Notes: generated by a model not told the origin, from the letters alone. A DNA stretch of 64,000 nucleotides from an uncultured Lachnospiraceae bacterium (GCA_946407725.1 CAMJPM010000001.1:1-64000); one strand, 5' to 3'. Shown: positions 1 through 6,933, counted from the first letter of the stretch. Program-made: numbers and translations.

Positions 1-124
1 CTTCATCAAACCTGTCAGCAAGCCATGTCTTCTTTGAAGAAACCTGCACATCCTTGTTGTTGGATATCGCACAGCAGATGTGTTCCTTTTCCAGATTATC
101 CTTTGTTACCCTGATGTATTCCAT
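1..124 (-). CDS. N-terminus of a probable GNAT/YoaP-like N-acetyltransferase (runs off the window)
   Basis: The reading frame starts at an ATG whose first base is 124, four bases after the stop of the GyrI-like gene, and stays open to the edge of the window, giving 41 codons. A GGGGG ribosome site lies about 8 bases before the ATG. The protein begins MEYIRVTKDNLEKEHICC and continues with a SNNKDVQVSSKK segment. This resembles the N-termini of Clostridia acetyltransferases with a YoaP-like tail, as I remember them; the catalytic acetyl-CoA motifs lie outside the window, so the function is an inference. The gene is the last visible member of the minus-strand operon led by the WYL regulator. Confidence 0.55.
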   Translation of the reverse strand, partial: MEYIRVTKDNLEKEHICCAISNNKDVQVSSKKTWLADRFDE

Positions 125-128
125 GTAT

Positions 129-353
129 TCATTCCCCCTTCTCTTTGATCGGATGCCTGATCACAGTTTTCAGTTTCTCCGGAGCAACCTTTCTGGCATC
201 ACTCAGATAAATCTCATGATGAAGACGCTTCTCTTGATTTGGATCTCCTAATCCGCGTACAGCGATATAATTCATTCTAGGTACCGTCACGACGCTCGGC
301 TTATTCTTCGGCATATAAAACTCTTTGTATTCTTTCTTGAAATCAAAAGCCAC
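129..353 (-). pseudogene. GyrI-like small-molecule-binding protein with a large internal deletion
   Basis: The 74-residue product joins the typical first 40 residues of a GyrI-like protein (MAFDFKKEYKEF, then NYIAVRGLGDPN) directly to the typical last 30 or so residues (RLHHEIYLSDARK, APEKLKTVIRHP). Relatives are about 200 residues long, so roughly 130 residues of the ligand-binding barrel are missing while the frame is kept. The junction is at about residue 43 (DPNQE/KRLHHE). The family binds small molecules or xenobiotics, often beside multidrug regulators. This copy cannot form the normal fold and is probably non-functional. It has not otherwise decayed, and it sits in an intact operon 6 bases after the VOC gene. 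A sequencing or assembly collapse is possible but unlikely, since both flanks are in frame. Confidence 0.75.
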
Positions 354-359
354 TGTTTT

Positions 360-776
360 CTACCTCCCTGCATCCTTATCTTCAAAAGGTTTATTCCAGG
401 AGCCGATCTCGATCAGATTTCCTTCAGGATTAGCAATATAGCAGGTTCTCTGCCCCCAAGGTTCCAGTTCAGGCTGGAGAACCGGTGTTGCTCCATTCTC
501 TATCGCATTTTTGTAGGCTGCGTCAACCTCATCAAAGGTATCAACATAAAGAGCGATCTCCGAATGACCATTCAGTCCCTTAACATACTCATACCGGCGG
601 CTTGTCATCTTCTCAAAATCCTTCCTGCCATATAGCAGAAACAATGTTCCGTCCTTCACAAGATATACATTGGAGGAATCCTCTGTTTCCTTGATCTCAA
701 ATCCAAGCACATCCCTGTAAAATCGGATCATTTTCCCCATATCTTCAACAAGTAATCCAAAACCGTCCAATCTCAT
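360..776 (-). CDS. VOC (glyoxalase/bleomycin-resistance-like) family protein
   Basis: This 138-residue protein has the two beta-alpha-beta-beta-beta modules of the vicinal oxygen chelate fold: residues 1-50 (FYRDVLGFEI at 19-28) and residues 70-128 (HSEIALYVD, then NPEGNLIEIGSW). His71 and Glu123 are at two of the usual metal-ligand positions, but the first module has Gly/Phe where glyoxalase I has its ligand His, so metal binding may be incomplete or altered. Such proteins serve as glyoxalases, dioxygenases or drug-binding resistance proteins; which applies here cannot be read from sequence. It lies 4 bases after the isochorismatase-like gene in the WYL operon, which suits a stress or detoxification role. 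Confidence 0.85.
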   Translation of the reverse strand: MRLDGFGLLVEDMGKMIRFYRDVLGFEIKETEDSSNVYLVKDGTLFLLYGRKDFEKMTSRRYEYVKGLNGHSEIALYVDTFDEVDAAYKNAIENGATPVLQPELEPWGQRTCYIANPEGNLIEIGSWNKPFEDKDAGR

Positions 777-780
777 AAAA

Positions 781-1284
781 TCAAGCCTCCTTTTTCCTCA
801 TGCACTCTTCAAGCGTCAATACTTCGCAGCCCTTGTCCGCATAATACGTAAACATTTCATCCAGCTTTTTCAGATCATAACTCGTTACACAATCAGATAT
901 TACATGCACTTTGTATCCTGCCTTTACCAGATTATAGCTTGTTGACTTGACACAACCCGTTGCATCAGCACCGGTGATATAAAACTCTTCTATCCCTTTT
1001 TTCTCTATAAAGCCAGCAAACGCTTCACTTGTTAAGGCACTTGCTTTGGACTTTTCAAAAATATTCTCTGATACGACTGAAAGCTCCGGAACCAGTTCAG
1101 AGCCTTTGGTATCAGGCTTAAAGTTCCTTGTTTTTTCGGACAGATTATAGTGCCTTATGTAAATGACATGCATATCCTTTGACGCTGCCCAATCGATGGC
1201 AGCATTTACCTGTCCTATGATCTTTTTGTAATTCTTCGTAATGTCATTTTGAAGGTCTATCACGACCAACGCTGTCTTTTTCAT
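781..1284 (-). CDS. Isochorismatase-family cysteine hydrolase
   Basis: The family of alpha/beta cysteine hydrolases includes isochorismatase, nicotinamidase and N-carbamoylsarcosine amidase. The start is taken at the Met of MKKTALVVIDLQND, giving 167 residues, because relatives begin there and a longer frame (to 1311) overlaps the regulator gene. The catalytic triad is visible: Asp10 in IDLQND, a Lys in the FEKSKASAL segment, and the nucleophile Cys in ADATGCVKST, preceded by the usual cis-peptide region. The substrate is unknown. It starts 2 bases after the stop of the WYL regulator, which suggests translational coupling. Confidence 0.88.
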   Translation of the reverse strand: MKKTALVVIDLQNDITKNYKKIIGQVNAAIDWAASKDMHVIYIRHYNLSEKTRNFKPDTKGSELVPELSVVSENIFEKSKASALTSEAFAGFIEKKGIEEFYITGADATGCVKSTSYNLVKAGYKVHVISDCVTSYDLKKLDEMFTYYADKGCEVLTLEECMRKKEA

Positions 1285-1286
1285 TT

Positions 1287-2216
1287 TCACTTTCCTTTCT
1301 TTGAAGTGCATTTCCCATATCTTTTTGCAATTTCAGAGGAAATCTGATAGAGCTTTTCCCTGATCCGCTCCGGTTCCAGGACAGTCACCTTATCTCTGCA
1401 AGAAAGCATCCAGGCAAACAATCCTTCATCATCAGCATATTCATGTTCAAACAACAGGCTTCCATCATCCATTTCCGTAAAGGAATCTACACCATACTCT
1501 TCAACAAGCTGCCATTTCATCGAAGGATCAAACATTGCCTTCACCCTGTCTTTTGCAGGAAAGACCTTTTTGTTTGACAGATCCGGCATCGGAACTTCCC
1601 GATTTCCATCAAAGGACGCTGCATGAGCGATACTATCCATTCGGTTCAGCTTAAACAGTCTGAAATCGTTCCTCAGAAGGCAGTAGCCGTAAACGTACCA
1701 GCTTGTCCACTTGAAGATCAGATAATACGGCTCAATCTCCCTTTCTGTATCCCCTCCAGGTGAATAGTACTGAAACCTGATAGTCTTCTTTAGCCCGATT
1801 GCATCCTGTATAGTCTCTATCTTCGGAGCCAGTGATTCGCGGTGCCATGAAGACAGATCGATCAGAATGGAATCCCTGCCGGTAATAAATTCAGAGGATC
1901 CTGCCCGGATCTTCTCCATGAGCTGTCCGTAATAATTGTTTCCGCTCACGCTGTCCAGACTTCGCAGTCCCGCAAGGATCATCTGCATATCCTTTGATGT
2001 CAGGATTGTCCTGTCCATCCGGTATCCGTCCATAATGCTGATCCCGCCGCCGGTTCCCTGAGCCGTCTGTATGGGAATACCTGCCTTACACAGATCCTCG
2101 ATATCCCGATTAATTGTCCTTCTCGATACCTCAAACCGCTCTGCCAGCTCCGGTGCAGTGATTTTTTCTTCCTGTAACAGCACGGACAATATCCCAATCA
2201 GCCTGTCTATTTTCAT
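1287..2216 (-). CDS. WYL-domain, YafY-like transcriptional regulator
   Basis: Residues 1-60 form a winged helix (APELAERFEVSRRTINRDIEDL is the helix-turn-helix) of the HTH_11 type, followed by a linker and a WYL domain at about residues 130-200 (FQYYSPGG, then EPYYLIFKWTSWYVYGYC) and a C-terminal extension. The start is placed at the Met of MKIDRLIGIL because an AGGGGGAG ribosome site sits about 9 bases before it; an upstream GTG would bury that site in the coding region. WYL regulators sense small ligands or nucleic acids and usually control adjacent genes. As first gene of the operon it probably controls itself and the hydrolase, VOC and acetyltransferase genes downstream. Confidence 0.88.
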   Translation of the reverse strand: MKIDRLIGILSVLLQEEKITAPELAERFEVSRRTINRDIEDLCKAGIPIQTAQGTGGGISIMDGYRMDRTILTSKDMQMILAGLRSLDSVSGNNYYGQLMEKIRAGSSEFITGRDSILIDLSSWHRESLAPKIETIQDAIGLKKTIRFQYYSPGGDTEREIEPYYLIFKWTSWYVYGYCLLRNDFRLFKLNRMDSIAHAASFDGNREVPMPDLSNKKVFPAKDRVKAMFDPSMKWQLVEEYGVDSFTEMDDGSLLFEHEYADDEGLFAWMLSCRDKVTVLEPERIREKLYQISSEIAKRYGKCTSKKGK

Positions 2217-2246
2217 TCCCGGGTAACTCCCCCTCACTTCGTTTGT

Positions 2247-2282
2247 ATCATACTAAATCTAACACGACAACTGTATGTCATG
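2247..2282 (-). promoter_or_regulatory. Probable promoter/operator of the WYL operon
   Basis: A TATGAT -10-like hexamer lies on the minus strand at 2247-2252. Just upstream, at 2263-2282, is an inverted repeat (CACGACA, six-base spacer, TGTCATG; one mismatch). No good -35 is visible at the right distance, so the promoter may need an activator bound at the repeat. The link to the WYL protein is an inference from position. Confidence 0.35.
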
Positions 2283-2313
2283 TTTATTATAGTAAAAAAT
2301 CTTTTTAGCCAAT

Positions 2314-2338
2314 AAAAAAACCTCCGTTCTTTCCAGAG
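2314..2338 (-). terminator. Intrinsic terminator after the accessory cassette
   Basis: On the minus strand CCTCTG and CGGAGG pair around a GAAAGAA loop and are followed directly by seven T residues. It lies downstream of the 30-codon ORF and the nucleotidyltransferase cassette and upstream of the WYL promoter, so it separates the two units. Confidence 0.6.
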
Positions 2339-2372
2339 GCTTCCCGCTGCCCGGCCTTTACTTGATCCTGGA

Positions 2373-2465
2373 TTATTTATGACATGATAATATTAAAGAC
2401 AAGCGGACAACCATGCCCCTGTATTCAATGTTCTGCTCTGTTACTATGTTATTTATCCGTTTCAT
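2373..2465 (-). CDS. Small ORF, 30 residues, with a strong ribosome site
   Basis: The ORF begins MKRINNIVTEQN and ends LILSCHK. It has a near-perfect AAAGGAGG ribosome site about 6 bases before the ATG and a terminator just after it, so it is likely translated or is the intact start of a longer lost gene. I do not recognise it. It has basic ends and a short hydrophobic stretch (VVRLSLIL). It sits at the end of the DUF3990/nucleotidyltransferase cassette, about 90 bases after the preceding gene. Confidence 0.4.
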   Translation of the reverse strand: MKRINNIVTEQNIEYRGMVVRLSLILSCHK

Positions 2466-2557
2466 GACTGTCCTCCTTTCTGCTCCCTTGGAGCGGTGTA
2501 TATGCCTTGTATCTTAATACCATTATCATTTCCATCAAGATACAACAACAGAATTGC

Positions 2558-2734
2558 TCATAGACTGCCCCTTTTTCGTTCAGCTCTTGCAGAAGATATT
2601 TCAGCGTTTATTTCTTCAAGAGACATTTCTGGTATATCAGCAGCTTCTTCACATAAAGCCTTAAAAGCCGATCTGAAGTCCTCTCTTTTTTGTATGCCTG
2701 GGTTAGCTTTTAACTGTTTCTGCTCTTTGTTCAT
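2558..2734 (-). CDS. Small charged helical protein, antitoxin-like
   Basis: The product is 58 residues if it starts at MNKEQKQLKANPG; an upstream ATG would add 6 residues. The C-terminal half (MSLEEINAEISSARAERK) resembles the acidic/basic helical tails of small antitoxins encoded next to toxins. No DNA-binding domain can be identified with confidence. Its start lies inside the last 32 bases of the nucleotidyltransferase gene, so the two are probably translationally coupled. A role as partner of that enzyme is inferred from position only. Confidence 0.55.
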   Translation of the reverse strand: MNKEQKQLKANPGIQKREDFRSAFKALCEEAADIPEMSLEEINAEISSARAERKRGSL

Positions 2735-2984
2735 ATAATATAACCCCGTCATTTTGAATTTGTTTATACAAGGGGCTGTTTTTTACCCTCTTTCTGTCTC
2801 TGTTTCCTCCAAATACAAGAAGGTCAATAGGAACCGTATAGTCAAATTCCTCATAGAGCTCATCATGAAAACGGTTATACGCAGTACTCGTAATAAGCTT
2901 ATTTGTCGGAATATCACTTTCTATAAACAAGTCTATATCGGATTCTTTACCTTGCTGGTTTCTGGCATAGGATCCAAAAAGCAC
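2703..2984 (-). CDS. Minimal MNT-type nucleotidyltransferase, lacking the N-terminal helix
   Basis: The core motif of DNA polymerase beta-like minimal nucleotidyltransferases is present: Gly4-Ser5, ten residues, then Asp16-x-Asp18 (GSYARNQQGKESDID), with a likely third Asp in VPIDLLV. Such enzymes transfer nucleotides or AMP to proteins or RNA and often act as antitoxins (MNT/HEPN) or toxins. The frame opens with GTG at VLFGSYAR, so the 20-30-residue helix normally before GS is absent. Immediately upstream in the same frame lie two consecutive TAA codons and then the end of the preceding small gene. It may be a short functional form, start at a non-canonical codon, or be an N-terminally truncated remnant. 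The downstream small ORF overlaps it by 32 bases. Confidence 0.7.
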   Translation of the reverse strand: MLFGSYARNQQGKESDIDLFIESDIPTNKLITSTAYNRFHDELYEEFDYTVPIDLLVFGGNRDRKRVKNSPLYKQIQNDGVILYEQRAETVKS

Positions 2985-3002
2985 CGCCCATTCATCAGCT
3001 TA

Positions 3003-3218
3003 TTAATCGACAAGCTCTATACTTCTGAAAAAATCAATGAAATAGTCAGGGCCTTCTTTCCATAGTCCTGAATCAAAATCATAAAGACAGTTATACGCTT
3101 TAGATTCCAATAATCTGTCCCTGGCTTCAGCCTTTGTTATTTTATCTTCCTCTGCGAGATCCTCTATGACATTCGCCAAAATCATATCAGCACATGAATT
3201 CATAATATCAGACGACAT
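3003..3218 (-). CDS. Small helical protein of the DUF3990 cassette, possible second DUF3791-like partner
   Basis: The 71-residue product starts at MSSDIMNSCADM and overlaps the end of the DUF3990 gene by 11 bases. It reads as mostly helix (NVIEDLAEEDKITKAEARD) followed by LLESKAYNCLYD and FIDFFRSIE. Similar short partners accompany DUF3990 genes in Clostridia and look distantly like DUF3791, but that relation is my judgement and unproven. Its TAA stop is followed in frame by a second TAA and then the nucleotidyltransferase. Confidence 0.6.
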   Translation of the reverse strand: MSSDIMNSCADMILANVIEDLAEEDKITKAEARDRLLESKAYNCLYDFDSGLWKEGPDYFIDFFRSIELVD

Positions 3219-3783
3219 ATTTCCTGGCCTCCCTAAACACAAGACAATCCTTAGATTTATCTGTCAAAAAAGAGAATTGGTCATCCAAATGATCCGGCAT
3301 CAGCTGTTCAATAGCTGTTTTAACAGCACGTTCTGAAGCGACATCCCCATATAACCCGTTAAGATAGGCGGTAATAACAGGATTTGTTGTATCATTTGCT
3401 ATTTTCCCTATAATTATTTCCGCTTTGAAAACATCCTCACTGATAAAAGGTATTAGTATCTGAGCCAGACGCCTTTTTCTGTTTTGCGAAATAAACCACA
3501 ACCACTCTTTATCAGCACTCTTAAACTCGTAAATACCCATTGGCGAAACCGGAGTATGATATTCAAATGACGAAACATATCCGTAATTCTGCGACAGAGG
3601 AGCTAATCCCAGGTTAATTGCCTTGTTTAATGAAGACTTTATAAAACTTCTGGCCTGGAGCGGATTTGATGTCAGATAAAAACCTTTGCCAAAATCTTTA
3701 CCTTGTCTGCATAATCCCAGATCTATTTTTTCCATCGCCGTATAGCTGCCATGATACAGCAGCATTCCGTCTTTAAGCTTCAT
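3208..3783 (-). CDS. DUF3990 protein, ADP-ribosyltransferase-like
   Basis: The 191-residue protein has the DUF3990 hallmarks: LLYHGSYT at residues 8-15, GKDFGKGFYLTSN at 28-40, and IIGKIANDTTNPVITAYLNG in the second half. DUF3990 is placed in the ADP-ribosyltransferase superfamily, where His11 and Tyr36 would match the H and Y of the H-Y-E triad; I cannot place the third residue with certainty. Members are suspected toxins or modifiers of host or phage targets. The start overlaps the stop of the DUF3791 gene by 4 bases (ATGA), typical of a co-translated pair. Confidence 0.8.
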   Translation of the reverse strand: MKLKDGMLLYHGSYTAMEKIDLGLCRQGKDFGKGFYLTSNPLQARSFIKSSLNKAINLGLAPLSQNYGYVSSFEYHTPVSPMGIYEFKSADKEWLWFISQNRKRRLAQILIPFISEDVFKAEIIIGKIANDTTNPVITAYLNGLYGDVASERAVKTAIEQLMPDHLDDQFSFLTDKSKDCLVFREARKYVV

Positions 3784-3992
3784 AAAGCAACACCTTTACT
3801 TCTCATAATATCAGAAATATCCTCCACTATATACTCATCGCCTGTTGTATGGAGCATATCATAGCTGGATTCCAGATAATTCCATATTCTGTTATTCTTA
3901 AACAATTCATTTGCCTTTTTGGGTGCAATCTTATATAGTCTGCAGAACTCCCTGAACACCCTCGCTTCCATAAACAGTATTTCATCTATCAT
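3780..3992 (-). CDS. DUF3791 protein, probable partner of DUF3990
   Basis: The 70-residue product (start MIDEILFMEA; an ATG two codons upstream is also possible) carries the DUF3791 pattern: VFREFCRLYKIAPKKANELF, then WNYLESSYDMLHTTGDEYIVEDI. A GAGG ribosome site is about 8 bases before the chosen start. DUF3791 genes are commonly found directly before DUF3990 genes. The small, helical, upstream and co-translated arrangement is that of an antitoxin or chaperone for the larger partner; this is inferred. Confidence 0.75.
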   Translation of the reverse strand: MIDEILFMEARVFREFCRLYKIAPKKANELFKNNRIWNYLESSYDMLHTTGDEYIVEDISDIMRSKGVAL

Positions 3993-4075
3993 AGTCATAC
4001 CTCATACTTTAATCTCATAATTCAGAGCATGAACATAAGGTAAAACAAACCCCACTCACAGTCATCCAGAACCAC

Positions 4076-4132
4076 CTATTGATCCGGATATATCTCTCTG
4101 ATTCCGGACATTGAATATCTTGTCATACTCAT
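4076..4132 (-). other. Possible 18-codon leader ORF upstream of the DUF3791 cassette
   Basis: A minus-strand ORF, MSMTRYSMSGIREIYPDQ, follows an AAAGGA site. It could be a leader peptide or the remnant of a longer gene. The rest of the gap between the cassette and the MATE gene shows no other coding signal. Confidence 0.2.
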
Positions 4133-4180
4133 CACATCCTTTCAAAAACGATCTTGATATATAAATTATACTACCAAAAT

Positions 4181-4209
4181 CGCCATACCAACATCAAATT
4201 GGTATGGCG
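4181..4209 (-). terminator. Hairpin overlapping the MATE stop codon, probable terminator
   Basis: A perfect 10-bp inverted repeat (CGCCATACCA, nine-base loop, TGGTATGGCG) contains the MATE stop codon in its loop. On the minus strand it is followed by a modest T-rich stretch (ATTTTGG). It would end the flavodoxin-MATE transcript; the T-run is weak. Confidence 0.6.
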
Positions 4210-5573
4210 CTCTCATCTTTTTTCCTTTCCTGGGCTTTCCACCCCAAATGACCATTGCCGGACTGTTGCCTCATTCTTATAAAATGCAGCAGGAAAAATG
4301 CCAGAAGGCAGGCCAGTCCATGGCTGGTAAGAAAGGCGATCCAGATTCCCGAAAGTCCAAGTGTCGGTTTAAGAATCACTGCGACCGGTATCCTGAATAC
4401 TATGTAATAGGCAATGAGCAGTATCATAGCCATCTCCGGCTTGCCAATCCCCGTAATATATCCCTGTACACAGCTTGTCAGCATGTATAAAAGATATCCG
4501 ACACTTACGATATGGAAGAAGGAAGTGACAATGGCAGAAACTGATCCTCCCTGGCCGAAGCATCCGCTGAGAACAGGACAGAAGAATATAACAATAGCAC
4601 TTAAAATGCCTATGAGCACTCCTCCTGAAACCATCCCGGTTTTTAAGTAATCATCTGCTCTGTCCATACGATCCGCACCTTTACACTGCCCGACGATAGA
4701 TGTAACTGCCATTGACATTGCATTTGTCGGCATGAACATGATCAGTTCAAGATTCCTTACTACTCCATACCCTGCAAGCGCCGTCAGACCGAAGGGATTT
4801 ACAAAAGTGATCATTACCGCGGAGCTTAAAGCCGGCATTATGGACTGTATGGATGTAGGAATACAAAGGCGGCCCATGATTTTCACGTCCTGCCATGTCA
4901 TTGTCTTAAAATCAAATGAGAACCACTTCTTCCTGTAATGATAAATGATCGCATATATCAGGCACATGACCTCTGAGATCACGGTTGCTATTGCCACCCC
5001 GTTAAATCCCCACCAGCTAATCATTATAGGATCCAGGATAGCGTTAACTATCACTGTCAGAAGCATTCCTTTCATCTGAAACACTGAATCTCCAAATGCC
5101 CTGAATATGGATGTAAACTGCATATACAGGAACAAAGCTACATTTCCGATAAGATACAATCTAAGGTATGAAACTGCCTCAGGAAGCACCTCCACGGGAG
5201 TTCCCATTACTGTCAGGATGCTTTCTGCCGCAAATTCTCCTGCGATACATAACACACCAGAGAAGGCAAGAGAAACTGTCATGATAACAGCGGCAGCTCT
5301 CTTTATCCCGGAAACATCCTTTGCTCCAACCAGCTGGGCGATCATAACCGATACTCCGTTTCCCACACCCATTGACAAAGAATTCATGATCAGGACAATA
5401 GCCGTGCTTGCCGTGAGGGCAGACATCCCGGCCTCTCCCAGGAGATTGCCTATCCACAGACTGTCAACCATGCTGTAAGCCATGGTAAGGGTCATGGCCA
5501 TCATAAGAGGAACAAACAGTTTTAAAAGTGACCCGGTTGTTTTTCCGTTTATAAAATCGATTTTAGTTTTCAA
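4194..5573 (-). CDS. MATE-family multidrug/toxin exporter
   Basis: The 459-residue product has the length and twelve membrane segments of the MATE family, in two pseudo-symmetric halves (residues about 12-220 and 235-440). The first begins GSLLKLFVPLMMAMTLTMAYSM and contains the typical GEAGMSALTAS segment. MATE pumps export cationic drugs or metabolites using Na+ or H+ gradients. The gene overlaps the flavodoxin gene by 11 bases and lies downstream of a TetR repressor with matching operators, so it is probably induced by a ligand of that repressor. The last residues extend into the terminator hairpin. Confidence 0.93.
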   Translation of the reverse strand: MKTKIDFINGKTTGSLLKLFVPLMMAMTLTMAYSMVDSLWIGNLLGEAGMSALTASTAIVLIMNSLSMGVGNGVSVMIAQLVGAKDVSGIKRAAAVIMTVSLAFSGVLCIAGEFAAESILTVMGTPVEVLPEAVSYLRLYLIGNVALFLYMQFTSIFRAFGDSVFQMKGMLLTVIVNAILDPIMISWWGFNGVAIATVISEVMCLIYAIIYHYRKKWFSFDFKTMTWQDVKIMGRLCIPTSIQSIMPALSSAVMITFVNPFGLTALAGYGVVRNLELIMFMPTNAMSMAVTSIVGQCKGADRMDRADDYLKTGMVSGGVLIGILSAIVIFFCPVLSGCFGQGGSVSAIVTSFFHIVSVGYLLYMLTSCVQGYITGIGKPEMAMILLIAYYIVFRIPVAVILKPTLGLSGIWIAFLTSHGLACLLAFFLLHFIRMRQQSGNGHLGWKAQERKKDESAIPI

Positions 5574-6018
5574 AATATACCTCCATTTTCTTCACAAACT
5601 CTACAGCTGCTTTAAGCTCGTCTTCACTGGGATTGCTCTTATTTATGCCACCGATCAGTTTTAAGGGGCCGTATGTGTTAAAACCACGGCATCCGTATGA
5701 TCCAAGGCACTCTGCCCCTCTGTCCGATACAGTTTTTTTGATACCGGCCGAAAAATCCTTATCGTTCCTTGCGCAGGTGTAAATAAAGAAGGCCTTCTTG
5801 CCCTTCGGAATCTGCTCAGCCACACGGATTACAGGATCATAAAATCGGGAATATGCGATCCCGGAGGCAAAGCCGACAAGGTCATAATCCTCCCAGTTGA
5901 AGTTTGCGCCGATGCTTTCTGCCCGGACAAGTACAGCGCCGCATTCTGCCCCTATCCGATCGCAGACTTTCTTTGTGTTTCCATGATGTGTTGATTCGTA
6001 GATAATAATAGTTTTCAT
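5563..6018 (-). CDS. Flavodoxin-like protein
   Basis: The start is taken at MKTIIIYES, with AAAGGAG 7 bases upstream, giving 151 residues. The FMN phosphate loop ESTHHGNT is at residues 8-15 and is followed by alternating strands and helices (DYDLVGFASGIAY, then KKAFFIYTCARN) of the flavodoxin fold. It would carry electrons or, in a small flavodoxin of this type, reduce a substrate or act as an oxidative-stress reductase. Co-transcription with a MATE pump and control by TetR suggest a detoxification unit. Confidence 0.85.
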   Translation of the reverse strand: MKTIIIYESTHHGNTKKVCDRIGAECGAVLVRAESIGANFNWEDYDLVGFASGIAYSRFYDPVIRVAEQIPKGKKAFFIYTCARNDKDFSAGIKKTVSDRGAECLGSYGCRGFNTYGPLKLIGGINKSNPSEDELKAAVEFVKKMEVYFEN

Positions 6019-6030
6019 GTATTTCTCCTT

Positions 6031-6047
6031 TGAATGAATTTCATTCA
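6031..6047 (-). promoter_or_regulatory. TetR operator 1, upstream of flavodoxin-MATE
   Basis: A 17-bp palindrome, TGAATGAATTTCATTCA, lies just before the flavodoxin ribosome site. An almost identical copy (16 of 17 bases) lies upstream of the tetR gene, which makes it a strong candidate operator. A separate dyad (CCCCTGA...TCAGGGG) at 6067-6091 lies between it and the tetR stop. Confidence 0.7.
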
Positions 6048-6097
6048 TTTATTTTGTTTATTTTTACCCCTGACACTGTATGCATCAGGGGCTGATC

Positions 6098-6673
6098 CTA
6101 CAAATGAAGTATTTCTATCAGCATGTCCTGTATCTTTTTACCACAGTCCTTTTCGCTGCCGTATTCCAGCAGCATTCCCAGCTGTCCGTATACAAAGAAG
6201 TAAGATAAGGTATCAACATCCGATATACTTATTTCACCGGCTTCCCTGGCTGCCTCAAGCTCCTTCTTAATGTGAGGAACGAGCTTTGCCGCAGTTCTCA
6301 GCATAAGCTGATCGTGCATCTTCTGGCTGTTCTCATTATGAAAGAGACTGTAAAGCATTTCGTTATCCTTTTCAGGCTTACGATACTCCTTGATGCTTCC
6401 GGAAAATGTACGGATCTTCTCCTTCAGAGTTTTTCCTTTGCTGTTAAACCTCTTTAAGTTGGCGCTTACAATGATATCCGCATACTCATCCAATGCAGCA
6501 TCATATATCTCTTCCTTTGACGCATAGTATCTGTAGCATAATCCCTGAGAGATCCCAAGTTCTCTTGCTATATCGGAGATCGTTGTCTTATCGTATCCTT
6601 TTTTGGCAAACACGGAAAGGGCTCCTGAAAGGATCTCCTGCTTTCTGGTATCCGGGTCTTTTACGGTCCTCAT
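6098..6673 (-). CDS. TetR/AcrR-family repressor
   Basis: The 191-residue protein has a TetR DNA-binding domain at residues 10-57 (ILSGALSVFAKKGYDKTTIS, then IARELGISQGLCYRYYASKEE) and an all-helical ligand domain with no close match that I recognise. TetR repressors bind palindromic operators and release them on drug binding. It is upstream of, and on the same strand as, flavodoxin-MATE, with matching operators on both sides. I infer autoregulation plus repression of the pump operon. Confidence 0.92.
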   Translation of the reverse strand: MRTVKDPDTRKQEILSGALSVFAKKGYDKTTISDIARELGISQGLCYRYYASKEEIYDAALDEYADIIVSANLKRFNSKGKTLKEKIRTFSGSIKEYRKPEKDNEMLYSLFHNENSQKMHDQLMLRTAAKLVPHIKKELEAAREAGEISISDVDTLSYFFVYGQLGMLLEYGSEKDCGKKIQDMLIEILHL

Positions 6674-6710
6674 GTCTGTCCCTTCTTACTTTCTTTGTTT
6701 CGATATATGA

Positions 6711-6756
6711 AGCTTAGCACTGATTCAGATAATTGTCAATGAATAAATTTCATTCA
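6711..6756 (-). promoter_or_regulatory. tetR promoter with TetR operator 2
   Basis: On the minus strand a consensus TTGACA (6734-6739) is followed after 17 bases by TAAGCT (6711-6716) with an extended TG just before it. The operator TGAATAAATTTCATTCA (6740-6756) abuts the upstream edge of the -35. The rest of the gap up to the ROK gene (6757-6933) shows a minus-strand open stretch without a start codon and nothing I can name. Confidence 0.65.
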
Positions 6757-6933
6757 TTTATTATTTCCGAGTATCTTTTTTCGTATTCTTAAGAGCGGTA
6801 TCTTTGTTCTCCGCCCCGCCAAAATATAGCTTCAGCAGAGTTTTATATTTCAGATCATTTGCGGCCTGTTCAACATTATTTTATATCACCGTTTGGAAGA
6901 AGATAAAACTTTATCATGACCTTTGAAGCTTCC

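Noticed and set aside
6067..6091. CCCCTGA/TCAGGGG hairpin as the tetR terminator
   Set aside because: On the tetR strand it is followed by an A-rich rather than a T-rich stretch; it is more likely a leader structure or chance dyad.
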